Counted from the stretch's first letter, positions 1 through 10,981 are shown. The stretch is DNA of 64,000 nucleotides from Planctomycetaceae bacterium (GCA_021732975.1 JAKFWC010000023.1:496001-560000); one strand, 5' to 3'. Notes: generated by a model not told the origin, from the letters alone. Numbers and translations are program-made.

Positions 1-722
1 TTCACGCCTGCCTTGCCGAAGAGTTGCACGTCGGCGAACCGGCGTTCGCCTCCTTGCCACGTCATGAACAACCGCTGTTCGTCCGATCCCCGGGCGATGT
101 ACCGCACGGCGGGTTTGTTCTGCGACATCTGCGAGAGAATTGCCAGACGGCCATCGGCGAGCAACGCTCCTAATTCGATTTTGAAGAAGTCGAGCTGCTT
201 CGCGTATTCGTCCAGGCTCGTCTGGCTATCAAACCGGACATACCAGCGCTGATCGCGCGGGAGGCCCCCCTTACCGGTCCCAAAGCCGTAGGCCCGGCGA
301 CCCGTTCCTTTGGCGCTCCCCTTCTGACCGACGTTTTTTGTCCCGCCCGTTTCAAACTGCTGTTGGGTGGGAGCCGATGCCCCCGCGATGTCGGACAGCG
401 ATGTCGAGGATTCCAGCGACTCGGCGATTTCCAACCGATCGGCGGAGATTTCATCGGCCGGGGACGCATTGAAGACTTCTGGCCCGGGAGCATCCACGCG
501 CAAGGTTTCATCGATCGAACCATCGAGGAATCCCCCGGGCAGATCGACCATTTCCACAGGGACGGCGATTGCTACGGGGACGGGCCGCGTCGACGCCCAC
601 AACAATATGATGCACACACAAATCACCAGCAGCACGAAAAACGCCGCGATCACACCCGCTGCGGCGCGGTCATACTGCGTGACGCGAAGGACCGGCGTGG
701 GCGTGCTGGATGGGGACGACAT
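1..722 (-). CDS. Membrane-anchored hypothetical protein, partial (3' end missing)
   Basis: The frame opens with ATG at 722 and stays open to base 1, so the C-terminus lies outside the window; 240 codons are visible. The N-terminus is short and cytoplasm-like, followed by one hydrophobic segment at about residues 20-43 and then a Pro/Ser/Asp-rich linker. From about residue 155 a globular-looking stretch begins (DQRWYVRF, FFKIELGALL, RLFMTWQGG). This single-anchor layout recalls TonB/ExbD-like proteins, but no family motif is recognised. It starts 17 bases after the stop of the HEAT-repeat gene, so the two are probably co-transcribed. Function unknown. Confidence 0.75.
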   Translation of the reverse strand, partial: MSSPSSTPTPVLRVTQYDRAAAGVIAAFFVLLVICVCIILLWASTRPVPVAIAVPVEMVDLPGGFLDGSIDETLRVDAPGPEVFNASPADEISADRLEIAESLESSTSLSDIAGASAPTQQQFETGGTKNVGQKGSAKGTGRRAYGFGTGKGGLPRDQRWYVRFDSQTSLDEYAKQLDFFKIELGALLADGRLAILSQMSQNKPAVRYIARGSDEQRLFMTWQGGERRFADVQLFGKAGV

Positions 723-739
723 AGGGGGCGTGTTTTCGG

Positions 740-2500
740 TTACTTGTTGCGAATCTGGTGGCGATCGTCCCGTTCATCATACGGCCGGTTCTGCATGTAC
801 CATCGCGTCCAGGCCTGAATGCTGGTGCGCCGCCATTGGGCCACCGCGGCTTTGGCGGCATCGACCTGCTCGGCGGGCAGTTTGTCGCCGTCGGCATCGA
901 ACTCGGAGACATCCTGCGGTTCAGGTGGGACGCGTTCGTTGCTCCCTTCACCCTTGATGACGCCCTGCGGTTGTCGGCTGAGGACGCACAACGCCAGACT
1001 CGCATCGGCGGCGACGTTGATATCGGGATCGGACAACGCTTCGATCAACCGGGGAACCATCCGCAGTTCGCCGGATCGCCCCAACGCCCAGGCCGCGACC
1101 TGACGCACTTCGGCTTTCGGACTCTTCAGGAGACCGGGCAATTGTTCGAGTTTACCGACCAGTTCCTCGGGTTTATCGAACTGCAGCGAGATCATGACCG
1201 ATTGGGGATTGACCGGCGTTTCGTCGACGGCGGCCTTTTCGAGATCCGCGAGCATTTCGTCAATGGGGCCGAGTTTCCGACGTTGCTTCACGGCTCCATC
1301 TTCGATGGCGACCTTCGACAGGTCATCGGGCAGACCGCGACCACCCGCCAGCAACCCGGCTCCCGTCAGCCGCACTTTCACACGGGGTTGAACGATGGAC
1401 TGCGTGGCCCGCGTCAGAAAGAGAATGCCGAACGCCGTGATCGCGCGGGGTGACAACACCGCATACCATTCGCCATCGGCTTTTTGATTCGTAGCCAGCG
1501 CGTCGGCACCCTCTTCGTACCACCGGTGGGTACCGAATTTCTCGGTCTCCATCAACGAACCGACGCGCTCGCAGCCATACAATTCGTAAGTGAAGAAGTG
1601 AAACTTCGGGCGGGGTTCAAAGTGGCTGCCGAGCCAACCGGCCGCTTTTTTGGCGTGCCGGTCGATGGTTTCGTAGCTGACTTTTTTAGCCACGACGACG
1701 GGCTTGGAAGCGGCCGTCTGTTCGGTCGGAAAGGCTTCCAATACACCGAAGCGTTTGCGCGAGGTGCTGACCTGTTCCGGCGTGGCGATGACGCGGTCGC
1801 CGTACATCATGCGCTGAATGACCAACAACGAAGACGCTCCCGCCGCCGTCATCGACATCGTCGGGTTAAAGAACTCCGGCTTCTCTTTTTCCTGCGGGTG
1901 ATAGGCAAACCCGCCGTTCTCGAATTGCGTCGCCACCAGCCAGCGGGCGGCTTTGTCCCAGGTTTCCACGGGGACGGTGACATCGGCCCGTTGAATGGCC
2001 CACAATCCCAACACTGCGAACTGCGTGATGCTGGTGTCACCGATGTCTTCGTTCGGCGGAGTCACCGGGTAATGCCACGACCCGTTTGATCGCTGTCGCC
2101 CGACAATATAATCGCGAATCACTCCGAGTTCAGCTCGATACTTCACCGGATCGAGGTCCACCAGCAGCATGGCGTCGCTCGAGGCTTCATAAATATGCTG
2201 CACCGGACCCATGCCTGTGCCGAACGTGCCCCGTTCGACTTTCTTAAGAATCGCGTCCACCGCCCCGGCAATCTGCGGATGCGTGACCGGCAAGCCGCTC
2301 TTATGGAGCGCGTAAGCCACAATCGAGGCTTCGCTGTCGTTGAGACTCACGACCGGTTTGAGTAACGAGGCCTTCGCTTTCGCCAGCGTGTCGTCAATCC
2401 TCTTGGCGAGCGCATCGTCAATGGCATAAACGGACTGCGGAGCAGCCATCAGGATGATGAACAACAGGGACCAGCCACCGAGCCATCGGGTGCGCATCAT
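740..2500 (-). CDS. Secreted alpha/alpha-toroid (prenyltransferase-like) and HEAT-repeat protein
   Basis: 586 aa. Residues 1-26 form a signal peptide ending near VYA. About residues 30-370 contain repeats such as RQRSNGSWHYP and TQFENGGFAYHP, the QW-like signature of squalene/prenyltransferase-type alpha-toroids. No catalytic DXDD motif is seen, so binding rather than cyclisation is more likely. About residues 440-520 carry HEAT-type repeats (AEVRQVAAWALGRSGE, VAADASLALCVLS), suggesting a protein-interaction scaffold. Its ATG overlaps the stop of the upstream helical protein by 4 bases, so translation is probably coupled. Fold assignment is from motif appearance only. Confidence 0.8.
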   Translation of the reverse strand: MMRTRWLGGWSLLFIILMAAPQSVYAIDDALAKRIDDTLAKAKASLLKPVVSLNDSEASIVAYALHKSGLPVTHPQIAGAVDAILKKVERGTFGTGMGPVQHIYEASSDAMLLVDLDPVKYRAELGVIRDYIVGRQRSNGSWHYPVTPPNEDIGDTSITQFAVLGLWAIQRADVTVPVETWDKAARWLVATQFENGGFAYHPQEKEKPEFFNPTMSMTAAGASSLLVIQRMMYGDRVIATPEQVSTSRKRFGVLEAFPTEQTAASKPVVVAKKVSYETIDRHAKKAAGWLGSHFEPRPKFHFFTYELYGCERVGSLMETEKFGTHRWYEEGADALATNQKADGEWYAVLSPRAITAFGILFLTRATQSIVQPRVKVRLTGAGLLAGGRGLPDDLSKVAIEDGAVKQRRKLGPIDEMLADLEKAAVDETPVNPQSVMISLQFDKPEELVGKLEQLPGLLKSPKAEVRQVAAWALGRSGELRMVPRLIEALSDPDINVAADASLALCVLSRQPQGVIKGEGSNERVPPEPQDVSEFDADGDKLPAEQVDAAKAAVAQWRRTSIQAWTRWYMQNRPYDERDDRHQIRNK

Positions 2501-3027
2501 GGCGTCGCTCCTTCCGAAGGAGCGGTCGGTGCAGTGGATTCATTATCCTGCATGAGGTCTTGATACGCTTCGATGGCCAGAATCATCCGTTCCAGCACCG
2601 CGATCATCGTGGGGACATCTTGCTGGAGTGCGCGATCGAGCGGAGCGATCTTGCCGAGAAACTCGTCGGCTTCTTCCCGCGCCCGCAGAGCCCACCGCCG
2701 CGTGACATCGACCTGCTCCAGACAGTAGTCGACGCGGGCTTTGGCTTTTCGCAGCGCCACCTGTTCTTCAATGCACGCCGAACGATGTCCGGCGATCGTC
2801 TTCATCCGGCAGGCGTCGAGATTGGAGCGGGCCGAGGCAATTTTGTCGTAACCCCGACGGAGTTGTTCCTGCCAATAGCGGGGTTGTTCCTGCTCCAGCC
2901 ACATCATCGTGCGATGCGTTTCCTGGCGAAGACTGCCGAGCGCCGCCGGACCGCGATCCAGAAACGACACCACCGCGGCCCGAAAGGCCACAATTGCATC
3001 GACGGATGTCACACGGGCGGACGGCAT
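2497..3027 (-). CDS. Helical hypothetical protein of the WXG100-like cluster
   Basis: 176 aa, almost entirely predicted helix, without signal peptide or membrane segment. About residues 40-150 are rich in Glu/Arg/Ala heptads (LEQEQPRYWQEQL, ALRKAKARVDYCLEQVDVTRRWALRAREEADEFL), consistent with a long coiled-coil hairpin. The tail is Ser/Thr/Pro-rich. Not recognised as a named family. It lies between the WXG100-like gene and the toroid/HEAT gene; its stop overlaps the next start (ATGA), indicating one operon. A helical chaperone or partner of the WXG100-like protein is conceivable, but this is inferred from position only. Confidence 0.7.
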   Translation of the reverse strand: MPSARVTSVDAIVAFRAAVVSFLDRGPAALGSLRQETHRTMMWLEQEQPRYWQEQLRRGYDKIASARSNLDACRMKTIAGHRSACIEEQVALRKAKARVDYCLEQVDVTRRWALRAREEADEFLGKIAPLDRALQQDVPTMIAVLERMILAIEAYQDLMQDNESTAPTAPSEGATP

Positions 3028-3151
3028 ACGGTTCGTTTTCAGTGGTGTGAATCAACGGGTCCAGAGAACGTGAAACGTTGGATGACGGCGGGATTCAACA
3101 GATGTGAACGCGAGTCCTGTGATCCTGCAAAGCACAAACGGGATGATTTCA

Positions 3152-3424
3152 TCAATGTTGTTGCAGATATTCCTCGATACGTTCCGCTTTGCGCAACAGG
3201 TACGGAATGTGTTCTTCATTGGCTTCCACAAACCGGGCTGCCATCCGCAGGTGTTGCGAGAACTCTTCGGCGAATTTCTGGTGTTCCTGATCGCGCCACG
3301 TCTGGCTGAGCGAGTTCAACTGTCCGGCGAGGACCGTCAATTTGGATTGCAGGTCGCCGTTGAAATCGCGCAGCATTCCAGCAAACCGGCGGAGATCTTC
3401 CGGATCGACAATGGCCTGTGACAT
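3152..3424 (-). CDS. WXG100-like (ESAT-6-type) small helical protein
   Basis: 90 aa, the usual size of ESAT-6/WXG100 proteins. It reads as two helices joined by a turn with TWRDQEHQKF at about residues 44-53. The Trp and spacing to the following aromatic fit the W-x-G turn, though Gly is replaced by Asp. Starts with a VDPEDLRRFA helix and ends with LLRKAERIEEYLQQ. ATG is preceded by a strong GGGAGG ribosome site. WXG100 proteins are substrates of type VII-like secretion in Gram-positives; similar small proteins occur in planctomycetes with unclear role. No FtsK/EssC-type ATPase is visible in the window. A generic helical hairpin is the alternative. Confidence 0.65.
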   Translation of the reverse strand: MSQAIVDPEDLRRFAGMLRDFNGDLQSKLTVLAGQLNSLSQTWRDQEHQKFAEEFSQHLRMAARFVEANEEHIPYLLRKAERIEEYLQQH

Positions 3425-3567
3425 GCGGCCTCCCTTCGGGTGAAAGACGTGCCCCCCATGGCCACGCTCTTCACTCTAACGAAATTTCCCGGCCGTCGTC
3501 AAAATGCCGGGAGATCAATTCTCGTTCATCAGCACGATTCCGGCGGTGAACGGTATCGGGGCCACGA

Positions 3568-3643
3568 TGTGCCACGGCCGTGTCGGCCGTGCATTCTTCC
3601 AAAGCGACTTGCCACTTCGCACGGCCGACACGGCCGTGGCACA
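3568..3643. repeat. Palindromic intergenic element, GTGCCACGGCCGTG family
   Basis: Two perfect 25-base arms (3568-3592 and 3619-3643) with a 26-base loop. The core GTGCCACGGCCGTG recurs at 6559-6580, 17389-17464 and, degenerate, at 13568-13643. It could form a strong RNA hairpin or DNA cruciform between the 117-aa gene and the WXG100-like gene. Confidence 0.85.
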
Positions 3644-3663
3644 CCAGATTGCAGCGGTCGCAA

Positions 3664-4017
3664 TCATGCGCTGGATAACAACCGCTCGATTTCGGCACGG
3701 TCGAGCCACCGCAACACCGTCCGCGGTGCACCGACTTGTGGGTGAAAGTCCCGCGTCAGTTCCTGACCGGCGAGGAACGCCTCGGCCCACTGCGGCGATG
3801 GCGCATCAGCATCAGCCGGGTACAGCTTGTCGACCGGCAGCAAGACGGGGATTCCCGCCGAAGTCGCCAGCAGGACCGTACCCGCCGCATCAACGTCCGC
3901 GATGTCCGCCTCGATCACGCGGTGATCCGATGTCTCACCGGCCTTGTCGAAATGCACGGTCCGAAAGACCAGCTTGACCGGCCGATGGACAATTTGCCAG
4001 TAGGGATCATTGTCCAT
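3664..4017 (-). CDS. Hypothetical 117-aa protein
   Basis: 117 aa, soluble, mixed alpha/beta composition, no signal peptide. Features include an early VKLVFRTVHFDKAG stretch, a central ADVDAAGTVLLATSAG stretch and a C-terminal VLRWLDRAEIERLL helix. ATG is preceded by GAGGTGA with good spacing. It starts 15 bases after the DUF2293 gene, so the two are co-transcribed. Not recognised as a named family. A palindrome separates it from the WXG100-like gene downstream, so whether all are one operon is uncertain. Confidence 0.65.
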   Translation of the reverse strand: MDNDPYWQIVHRPVKLVFRTVHFDKAGETSDHRVIEADIADVDAAGTVLLATSAGIPVLLPVDKLYPADADAPSPQWAEAFLAGQELTRDFHPQVGAPRTVLRWLDRAEIERLLSSA

Positions 4018-4032
4018 GTCTCACCTCGCAGG

Positions 4033-4755
4033 TCAGCGATGGGCATCAGGAAGGGGCGGGGCGCTTTGCAACGCGATCTGCAACGGGCATTCCGCTGCGG
4101 GAACGGATTGACCCGCACGATATTGCTGGAGCAGTCCGCGCGATTGCCCCGCCAACTGCTGCCGGACCGCTCGTCGTTCCCCTTTGCGACGGGCGATTTT
4201 CATGTTGTCATAGCCTGTCGTTTGATGCCGTAGCCAGGCAATCACCGCCGCTTCCGCCCGGCGTTCGATCAAGATGCGTTGCGTCCGGGCCACGGTTCCG
4301 CTGCCGACGGGGGTCGCGTGGAGCGTGACAGCCGTTGCGACTTTCTCGGCGAGTTCTGCATGCAGCGGCGCGAAGTTCAGGAAATCGACGACCGCCTGTT
4401 GAAAGTCTTCGACGTATTCCGTTTGTTTACGTTCCCGACGAGTGGTACCAGCCACACGACGCTTGGCATACGCATCAGTGGCCCGTTCGGCATCCAGTTC
4501 TGTACGGATACTCGCAACCCGGTCTGCCGCCGCGAGCACCCCCTGTGAAAACGTTCGGCGCCCCTTCTTTTCCTGAATCGTCCACGTCGGTCCGCCCGCT
4601 TTCAGTCGCCGCGTCAACGCCGCATCGCCGGGAGGCACGAGTTCCCAGTCCGTGGGATATGCCACCACTTTGCCATCCGCAAACCGCACCGTTCCCGCTT
4701 CCGGCCCCGGCGAAACCACCCGCGTCTGCATCGGCATCCGTTCCGACTCCGTCAT
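4033..4755 (-). CDS. DUF2293-domain protein
   Basis: 240 aa from ATG at 4755; an in-frame codon further upstream would start inside a palindrome, so it is rejected. About residues 120-210 match my recollection of DUF2293: AVVDFLNFAPLH, RRAEAAVIAWLRHQTTGYD and a basic RRKGERRAVRQQL tail, a pattern seen in fungal and bacterial proteins of unknown function. The N-terminal ~60 residues hold a short beta-like segment (GTVRFADGKVVAYP). Highly basic C-terminus suggests nucleic-acid or acidic-partner binding. It leads the minus-strand cluster and is followed 15 bases later by the 117-aa gene. Confidence 0.65.
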   Translation of the reverse strand: MTESERMPMQTRVVSPGPEAGTVRFADGKVVAYPTDWELVPPGDAALTRRLKAGGPTWTIQEKKGRRTFSQGVLAAADRVASIRTELDAERATDAYAKRRVAGTTRRERKQTEYVEDFQQAVVDFLNFAPLHAELAEKVATAVTLHATPVGSGTVARTQRILIERRAEAAVIAWLRHQTTGYDNMKIARRKGERRAVRQQLAGQSRGLLQQYRAGQSVPAAECPLQIALQSAPPLPDAHR

Positions 4756-4844
4756 GGCGAGCGGGGGGAGGTCACTCCCCCCGGTGATTTGTGTTCGAGA
4801 CACCAATTCCAGTCACCGGGGGGACTCACGTCCCCCCGCTCGCC
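4756..4844. repeat. Long inverted repeat overlapping two gene ends
   Basis: Arms 4756-4787 and 4813-4844, 32 bases each with two mismatches (complementary arms begin GGCGAGCGGGGGGA). The left arm abuts the DUF2293 start codon and the right arm supplies the last codons of the hydrolase gene (stop at 4826). It probably acts as a terminator-like hairpin and shows that a palindrome has grown into coding sequence. Confidence 0.8.
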
Positions 4845-5665
4845 TTGGAAGGTTTCGCCACCGCGTGCTTAGCGATGAACTCGACGATCGGTGTCGAATC
4901 CATCAATCCGTGCGGGTGGTGGCCAACGCCGGGTTTAGCGATGACGGTGATGTCGCCGCCGAGGGAACGGTAACGATCGATGATTAATCCCGTATTTTCT
5001 TCCCACGGCACCACTTCGTCGGCATCGCCGTAAACATGCAACAACGGCACCTTGGCTTTGGCGAGCGGGGCGAGGTTGTCGACCGGGTTCAGCTTGTAGG
5101 CTTTCGCTTCCTCATCGTTGGCGAAACCGTATTGTTCGAGGACCAACTTCCAGTCGCGATCACTCCGTTTTCCCTTGCCGAAACCGCCCGGCCAGCTTTT
5201 GAAATCGCACACTGGAGCATCGGCATAGATACTGGCGACTTTGTCCGGATTCGCCGCCGCCCAGTTGTAGCAGTAGAGTCCACCACGGCTGAGTCCCACC
5301 AGTGCGGCTTTCTTCGCGAAGCCGTATTTTCCGGTCAATTCCGCGTAGAAATCATTCCAGTGCTTCACCGCGGTGGGGCTGCCGAGCATGTCCGGCACGC
5401 GTAGGTAGACGATGTGAAATCCACGCTTCAGCAGCGCGATGTCCGGGTCCGGCTTATGACCGAAGAACTCCCCATGCCAGACCCACGGTTTTCCGTCGGC
5501 AACAGTGTCTGGCACGACAACCTGCGCTTCTTTCCCGGCGACGACGAAATCAAATTTGCGGAACCCATGCCATTCGCTCTGCTTGCCGGGAAATGGCGGG
5601 GCGTCTTGCGCCGATGCGGCCGCCGCCAGACAACATCCGATCACGATCAATCGCAGTCCAAGCAT
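4826..5665 (-). CDS. Secreted alpha/beta-hydrolase
   Basis: 279 aa from ATG at 5665, with AAGGA about 10 bases upstream. Residues 1-19 are a signal peptide ending ASAQ. The fold is a compact alpha/beta hydrolase of the prolyl-oligopeptidase/dienelactone type: nucleophile elbow GLSRGG near residue 124, acid in HVYGDADEVVP, and histidine in GVGHHPHGL near the C-terminus. Likely an esterase or glycosyl-ester hydrolase in the periplasm; substrate unknown. The last residues (PSKASGGT) are encoded by an inverted-repeat arm. The open frame continues far upstream to 6580, but that part is antisense to the DUF455 gene and is rejected. Confidence 0.85.
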   Translation of the reverse strand: MLGLRLIVIGCCLAAAASAQDAPPFPGKQSEWHGFRKFDFVVAGKEAQVVVPDTVADGKPWVWHGEFFGHKPDPDIALLKRGFHIVYLRVPDMLGSPTAVKHWNDFYAELTGKYGFAKKAALVGLSRGGLYCYNWAAANPDKVASIYADAPVCDFKSWPGGFGKGKRSDRDWKLVLEQYGFANDEEAKAYKLNPVDNLAPLAKAKVPLLHVYGDADEVVPWEENTGLIIDRYRSLGGDITVIAKPGVGHHPHGLMDSTPIVEFIAKHAVAKPSKASGGT

Positions 5666-5743
5666 GCTCTCGGTTCCTTCAGGTGATGAATGATCGCATG
5701 ATATGCCAGACGCTAATGTAGTGCGATCAACTTGGGACGTGTC

Positions 5744-6544
5744 ATGGAATTGCGGGCGTTTGCGGAGCGGGTGCTGTTTTCGGACCGGCTGGATCAGAAA
5801 CTCGAGCGCGTCCGGGAGCCTTTCACTGATACACATCCCGGTGAATCGCTGCGGGTGACGACCCCAACGCGGCCGGTGAATCTGGTCTTCGGTGCGCCGC
5901 GGACCGCTCCGCCGATGCCGAGTCCGAGCACGTTTGAAGATCCGCAACGGCGTGGCATTGCCCATCACATCATGGCGAATCATGAATTGCAGGCTCTCGA
6001 AGTGATGGCCGCGCAGTTGCTCGCCTATCCCGAGGCCCCCACTGATTTCCGTCTCGGCATGGCCCGCGTGATGGAAGACGAACAGCGCCACACACGGATG
6101 CATACCGAACGCGGCGAATCGCTCGGCGTGCCGTTCGGATCGCGGGCGGTAAACAGTTACATCTGGCGGAAGTCGCTGGAGTTTCGGAACATTCTCGATT
6201 ACCTCGCCGGCCTGCCGCTCACCTTTGAGGGCTGCAATCTCGACCACACCGTCGAACTGGAAGAACATTTCCGACGTGCGGGCGATCCGAAAAGTGCGGC
6301 CGTCATGCGGCAGATTCATCACGATGAAATCGAACACGTCGCCTTCGGTTACCAGTGGCTGGTCCGACTGAAGCCCGCTGAGCTTTCCGACTGGGATGCC
6401 TATGTCCAGCATCTTCACTGGCCGTTGCGGCCGGCAAAGTCGATTGGCGACCAGTTCCAATTGGACGCCCGCCTTGCCGCGGGGCTGTCTCCGGAGTTTG
6501 TGGAGCAGCTGCAAACGATAGCGCTGGCCGACGAGGATGCATAA
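5744..6544 (+). CDS. DUF455 ferritin-like protein
   Basis: 266 aa from ATG at 5744; a TTG four codons earlier is less likely. The conserved DUF455 pattern is present in order: HHIMANHELQALEVMA, RVMEDEQRHTRMH, LPLTFEGCNLDH and IHHDEIEHVAFGYQWL. The repeated E/H pairs (HELQ, EDEQRH, DEIEH) are what a ferritin-like di-iron four-helix bundle needs, so a metal-dependent oxidoreductase role is likely, but no substrate is established for this family to my knowledge. Its start lies 78 bases from the divergently oriented hydrolase start, so the two share a promoter region. Confidence 0.88.
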   Translation: MELRAFAERVLFSDRLDQKLERVREPFTDTHPGESLRVTTPTRPVNLVFGAPRTAPPMPSPSTFEDPQRRGIAHHIMANHELQALEVMAAQLLAYPEAPTDFRLGMARVMEDEQRHTRMHTERGESLGVPFGSRAVNSYIWRKSLEFRNILDYLAGLPLTFEGCNLDHTVELEEHFRRAGDPKSAAVMRQIHHDEIEHVAFGYQWLVRLKPAELSDWDAYVQHLHWPLRPAKSIGDQFQLDARLAAGLSPEFVEQLQTIALADEDA

Positions 6545-8580
<2,036 letters not shown>

Positions 8581-8726
8581 GAGGCTAAGGGTTGAGAGCT
8601 AAGGGCTTAAGGGCCGGAAGACTTTCGATCCCCGCTTTGCGGTTTCGCGCCCCGCGCTGATCGCTTCCCAGTGACAAACAACTTTCAATCAACAAAACAA
8701 ATATCACTCACATCGGAGAATCACGA

Positions 8727-9017
8727 ATGAGCTTGAAGCCTCTGGATGACCGCGTTGTTGTCGAGCCGTTGACCGCCGAAGCCAAGACCGCGGGCGGCAT
8801 CGTCCTCCCGGAAACGGCCAAGGAAAAGCCGCAGCGTGGCAAAGTCGTCGCCGTCGGCCCCGGCCGGTTGCTCGACTCCGGTGACCGTCACCCGATCGCG
8901 TTGTCGGTCGGCGATGAAGTTCTCTTCGCCAAGTACGGCGGGACCGAAATCGAAATCGACGGCAAGGAAGTCAAGATCCTCCGCGAAGCCGACATCCTCG
9001 CGAAAGTGACGGCCTAG
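8727..9017 (+). CDS. groES: Co-chaperonin GroES
   Basis: 96 aa. Typical GroES: begins [12 protein letters not shown], mobile-loop region [23 protein letters not shown], roof/body [19 protein letters not shown] and ending LREADILA. It caps the GroEL ring and closes the folding chamber. ATG follows GGAG with good spacing. It is placed between two GroEL genes and may serve both. The 146-base gap before it contains a degenerate purine-rich repeat (GGCTAAGGGTTGAGAGCTAAGG) and no CIRCE element. Confidence 0.98.
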   Translation: MSLKPLDDRVVVEPLTAEAKTAGGIVLPETAKEKPQRGKVVAVGPGRLLDSGDRHPIALSVGDEVLFAKYGGTEIEIDGKEVKILREADILAKVTA

Positions 9018-9026
9018 TTGGTTCAG

Positions 9027-9122
9027 GAAGCGAATAGCGAGTAGGGACTAGCGAATAGCCAGAAAAGGCCGCAGTCTCCAAGCAGTTTGTCTGGCTACTC
9101 GCTATTCCCTATTCGCTACTCC
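9027..9122. repeat. Imperfect inverted repeat of GCGAATAGCGAGTAG type
   Basis: Left arm about 9027-9063 and right arm about 9090-9122 are imperfect complements built from AGCGAATAGCGAGTAG words. It fills the gap between groES and groEL2 and ends just before the groEL2 ribosome site, so it could modulate groEL2 expression. Confidence 0.65.
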
Positions 9123-9158
9123 CTCGAAAACATCCTCACTCAACTGGAGTGCCCTCCA

Positions 9159-10778
9159 TTGGCTAAGCAACTGCTCTTTGACGATCGCGCGCGGCTGAAG
9201 CTGCAGCGCGGCGTGGATATCCTCGCTCAGGCCGTCGCCGTCACCATGGGACCGACCGGCCGCAATGTCATCATCGACAAGTCGTTCGGCAACCCGGTCG
9301 TCACCAAGGACGGCGTGACGGTGTCGAAGGAAGTCGAACTCGACGATCCGTTCGAGAACATGGGCGCGAAGCTCGTGAACGAAGTCGCCTCGAAGACCAG
9401 CGACACCGCTGGTGACGGGACGACGACGGCGACCGTGCTCGCCCGGGCGATCTACAGCGAAGGTCTCCGCGGCCTGACTCTCGGGGCCAACCCGACCGTC
9501 GTCCGCCGGGGGATCGACAAGGCCGTGGAAGCCGCGATCGCGGTTCTCGAAAAGATGGCCAAGCCGGTCGAATCGAAGTCCGAAATCGCCCAGGTCGGAG
9601 CCATCTCCGCCAACAGCGATAAGGAAATCGGCAACCTCATCGCCGACGCGATGGAAAAGGTCGGCCGCGATGGTGTCATTACCGTCGAAGAAGGCAAAGG
9701 GAACAGCACGACCCTCGAACTCGCCGAAGGGATGCAGTTCGACAAGGGTTATGTGTCGCCGTACTTCGTTACCAACCCGGACGAGATGAAGGCGATCCTC
9801 ACCGATTGCTACATCCTGCTGTTCGAGAAGAAGATTTCGAGCCTGCGGGAATTCGTCCCGGTCCTCGAAAAGGTCGCCCAGAAGGGCAAGCCGCTATTGG
9901 TCGTCGCGGAAGATGTCGATGGCGAAGCCCTCACGGCCCTCGTCGTCAACAAGCTCCGCGGCGTGCTCAACATCTGTGCGGTGAAGGCCCCAGGTTTCGG
10001 TGACCGTCGCAAGGCGATGATGGGCGATATGGCCACCCTCACCGGCGGCACGCTCATCAGCGAAGACCTCGGCATCAAGCTCGAAAGCGTCGAACTCGCG
10101 CACCTCGGCCGTGCCAAGCGCGTCGAAGTCGGCAAGGACGATTGCACGATCATCGAAGGCGGCGGCGAATCGGCGGCGATCAAGGCTCGCGTCGACCAGA
10201 TCCGCAAGCAGATCGAAGGGACCGACAGCGAGTACGATCGCGAGAAGTTCCAGGAACGCCTGGCGAAGCTGACCGGCGGCGTGGCGATCATCTCGGTGGG
10301 TGCCGCGACCGAAGCCGAAATGAAGCAGACCAAGGCTCGCATGGAAGACGCCTTGCACGCGACCCGTGCGGCCGTTGAAGAAGGCATCCTGCCCGGCGGT
10401 GGCGTCGCGCTGCTGCGGTGCATTGACGCCGTGAGTGAAGTGAAGGCCAAGGGCGACGAAAAGATCGGCGTGGCGATTGTCGCCCGCGCTCTCGAAGCCC
10501 CAATCCGTCAGATCGTCAACAACTGCGGGCTGGACGGTTCGGTGATCGCCGACGAAGTCCGCTCGATGGACAAGAACAAGGGTTTCGACGCCAACAGCCG
10601 CGAATACGTCGACATGTTCAAAGCCGGGATCATCGATCCCGCGAAGGTCGTGAAGAACGCCTTGCTGAACGCGTCGTCGATCGCCGGTCTGATGCTGACG
10701 ACCCAGGTTCTCGTCACCCGCACCGACGAAGCCGGTTCGGACAAGAAGAAGCCCACCGTCGAAGGCGCAGTGAAGTAA
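9159..10778 (+). CDS. groEL: Chaperonin GroEL, copy 2 (no GGM tail)
   Basis: 539 aa from TTG at 9159, which gives the canonical [11 protein letters not shown] start and follows GGAG; the longer frame runs through a repeat and is rejected. All ATP-site signatures are present ([38 protein letters not shown]). The tail ends [12 protein letters not shown], with no Gly-Gly-Met repeat. Paralogous GroELs without GGM tails often have specialised client sets, so functional divergence from copy 1 is likely (inference). Rare TTG start suggests lower translation than copy 1. Confidence 0.97.
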   Translation: MAKQLLFDDRARLKLQRGVDILAQAVAVTMGPTGRNVIIDKSFGNPVVTKDGVTVSKEVELDDPFENMGAKLVNEVASKTSDTAGDGTTTATVLARAIYSEGLRGLTLGANPTVVRRGIDKAVEAAIAVLEKMAKPVESKSEIAQVGAISANSDKEIGNLIADAMEKVGRDGVITVEEGKGNSTTLELAEGMQFDKGYVSPYFVTNPDEMKAILTDCYILLFEKKISSLREFVPVLEKVAQKGKPLLVVAEDVDGEALTALVVNKLRGVLNICAVKAPGFGDRRKAMMGDMATLTGGTLISEDLGIKLESVELAHLGRAKRVEVGKDDCTIIEGGGESAAIKARVDQIRKQIEGTDSEYDREKFQERLAKLTGGVAIISVGAATEAEMKQTKARMEDALHATRAAVEEGILPGGGVALLRCIDAVSEVKAKGDEKIGVAIVARALEAPIRQIVNNCGLDGSVIADEVRSMDKNKGFDANSREYVDMFKAGIIDPAKVVKNALLNASSIAGLMLTTQVLVTRTDEAGSDKKKPTVEGAVK

Positions 10779-10790
10779 TTCGCTGATCCC

Positions 10791-10815
10791 AGCCCGGAGC
10801 GCAAGCGACGGGAGT
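10791..10815. repeat. Half copy of GGAGCGCAAGCGACGGGAG element
   Basis: A single arm of the element that occurs as an inverted pair at 40881-40951 and as relatives at 50101-50127, 50901-50963 and 57947-58016. Confidence 0.7.
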
Positions 10816-10841
10816 CATTTCAGCGGAAGGATCCAACACCC

Positions 10842-10874
10842 GAAGCCCGGTTTCTCCCCAGAAGCCGGGCTTCT
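10842..10874 (+). terminator. Candidate terminator after groEL2
   Basis: Stem GAAGCCCGG (10842-10850) with CCGGGCTTC (10865-10873), 14-base loop. The U-tract is weak (TGTTTG). The same GAAGCCCGG stem core is used in the hairpins at 14546 and 35641. Confidence 0.6.
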
Positions 10875-10981
10875 GTTTGATAAGAATCAATCATCGCGAG
10901 CCTTGGCATCCGCAAAGCGCAAGCGAGGTTGATTGCTTTTCTCTGTCCATTAGCCCTTAGCCATAGACCCTTAGCCCACTC

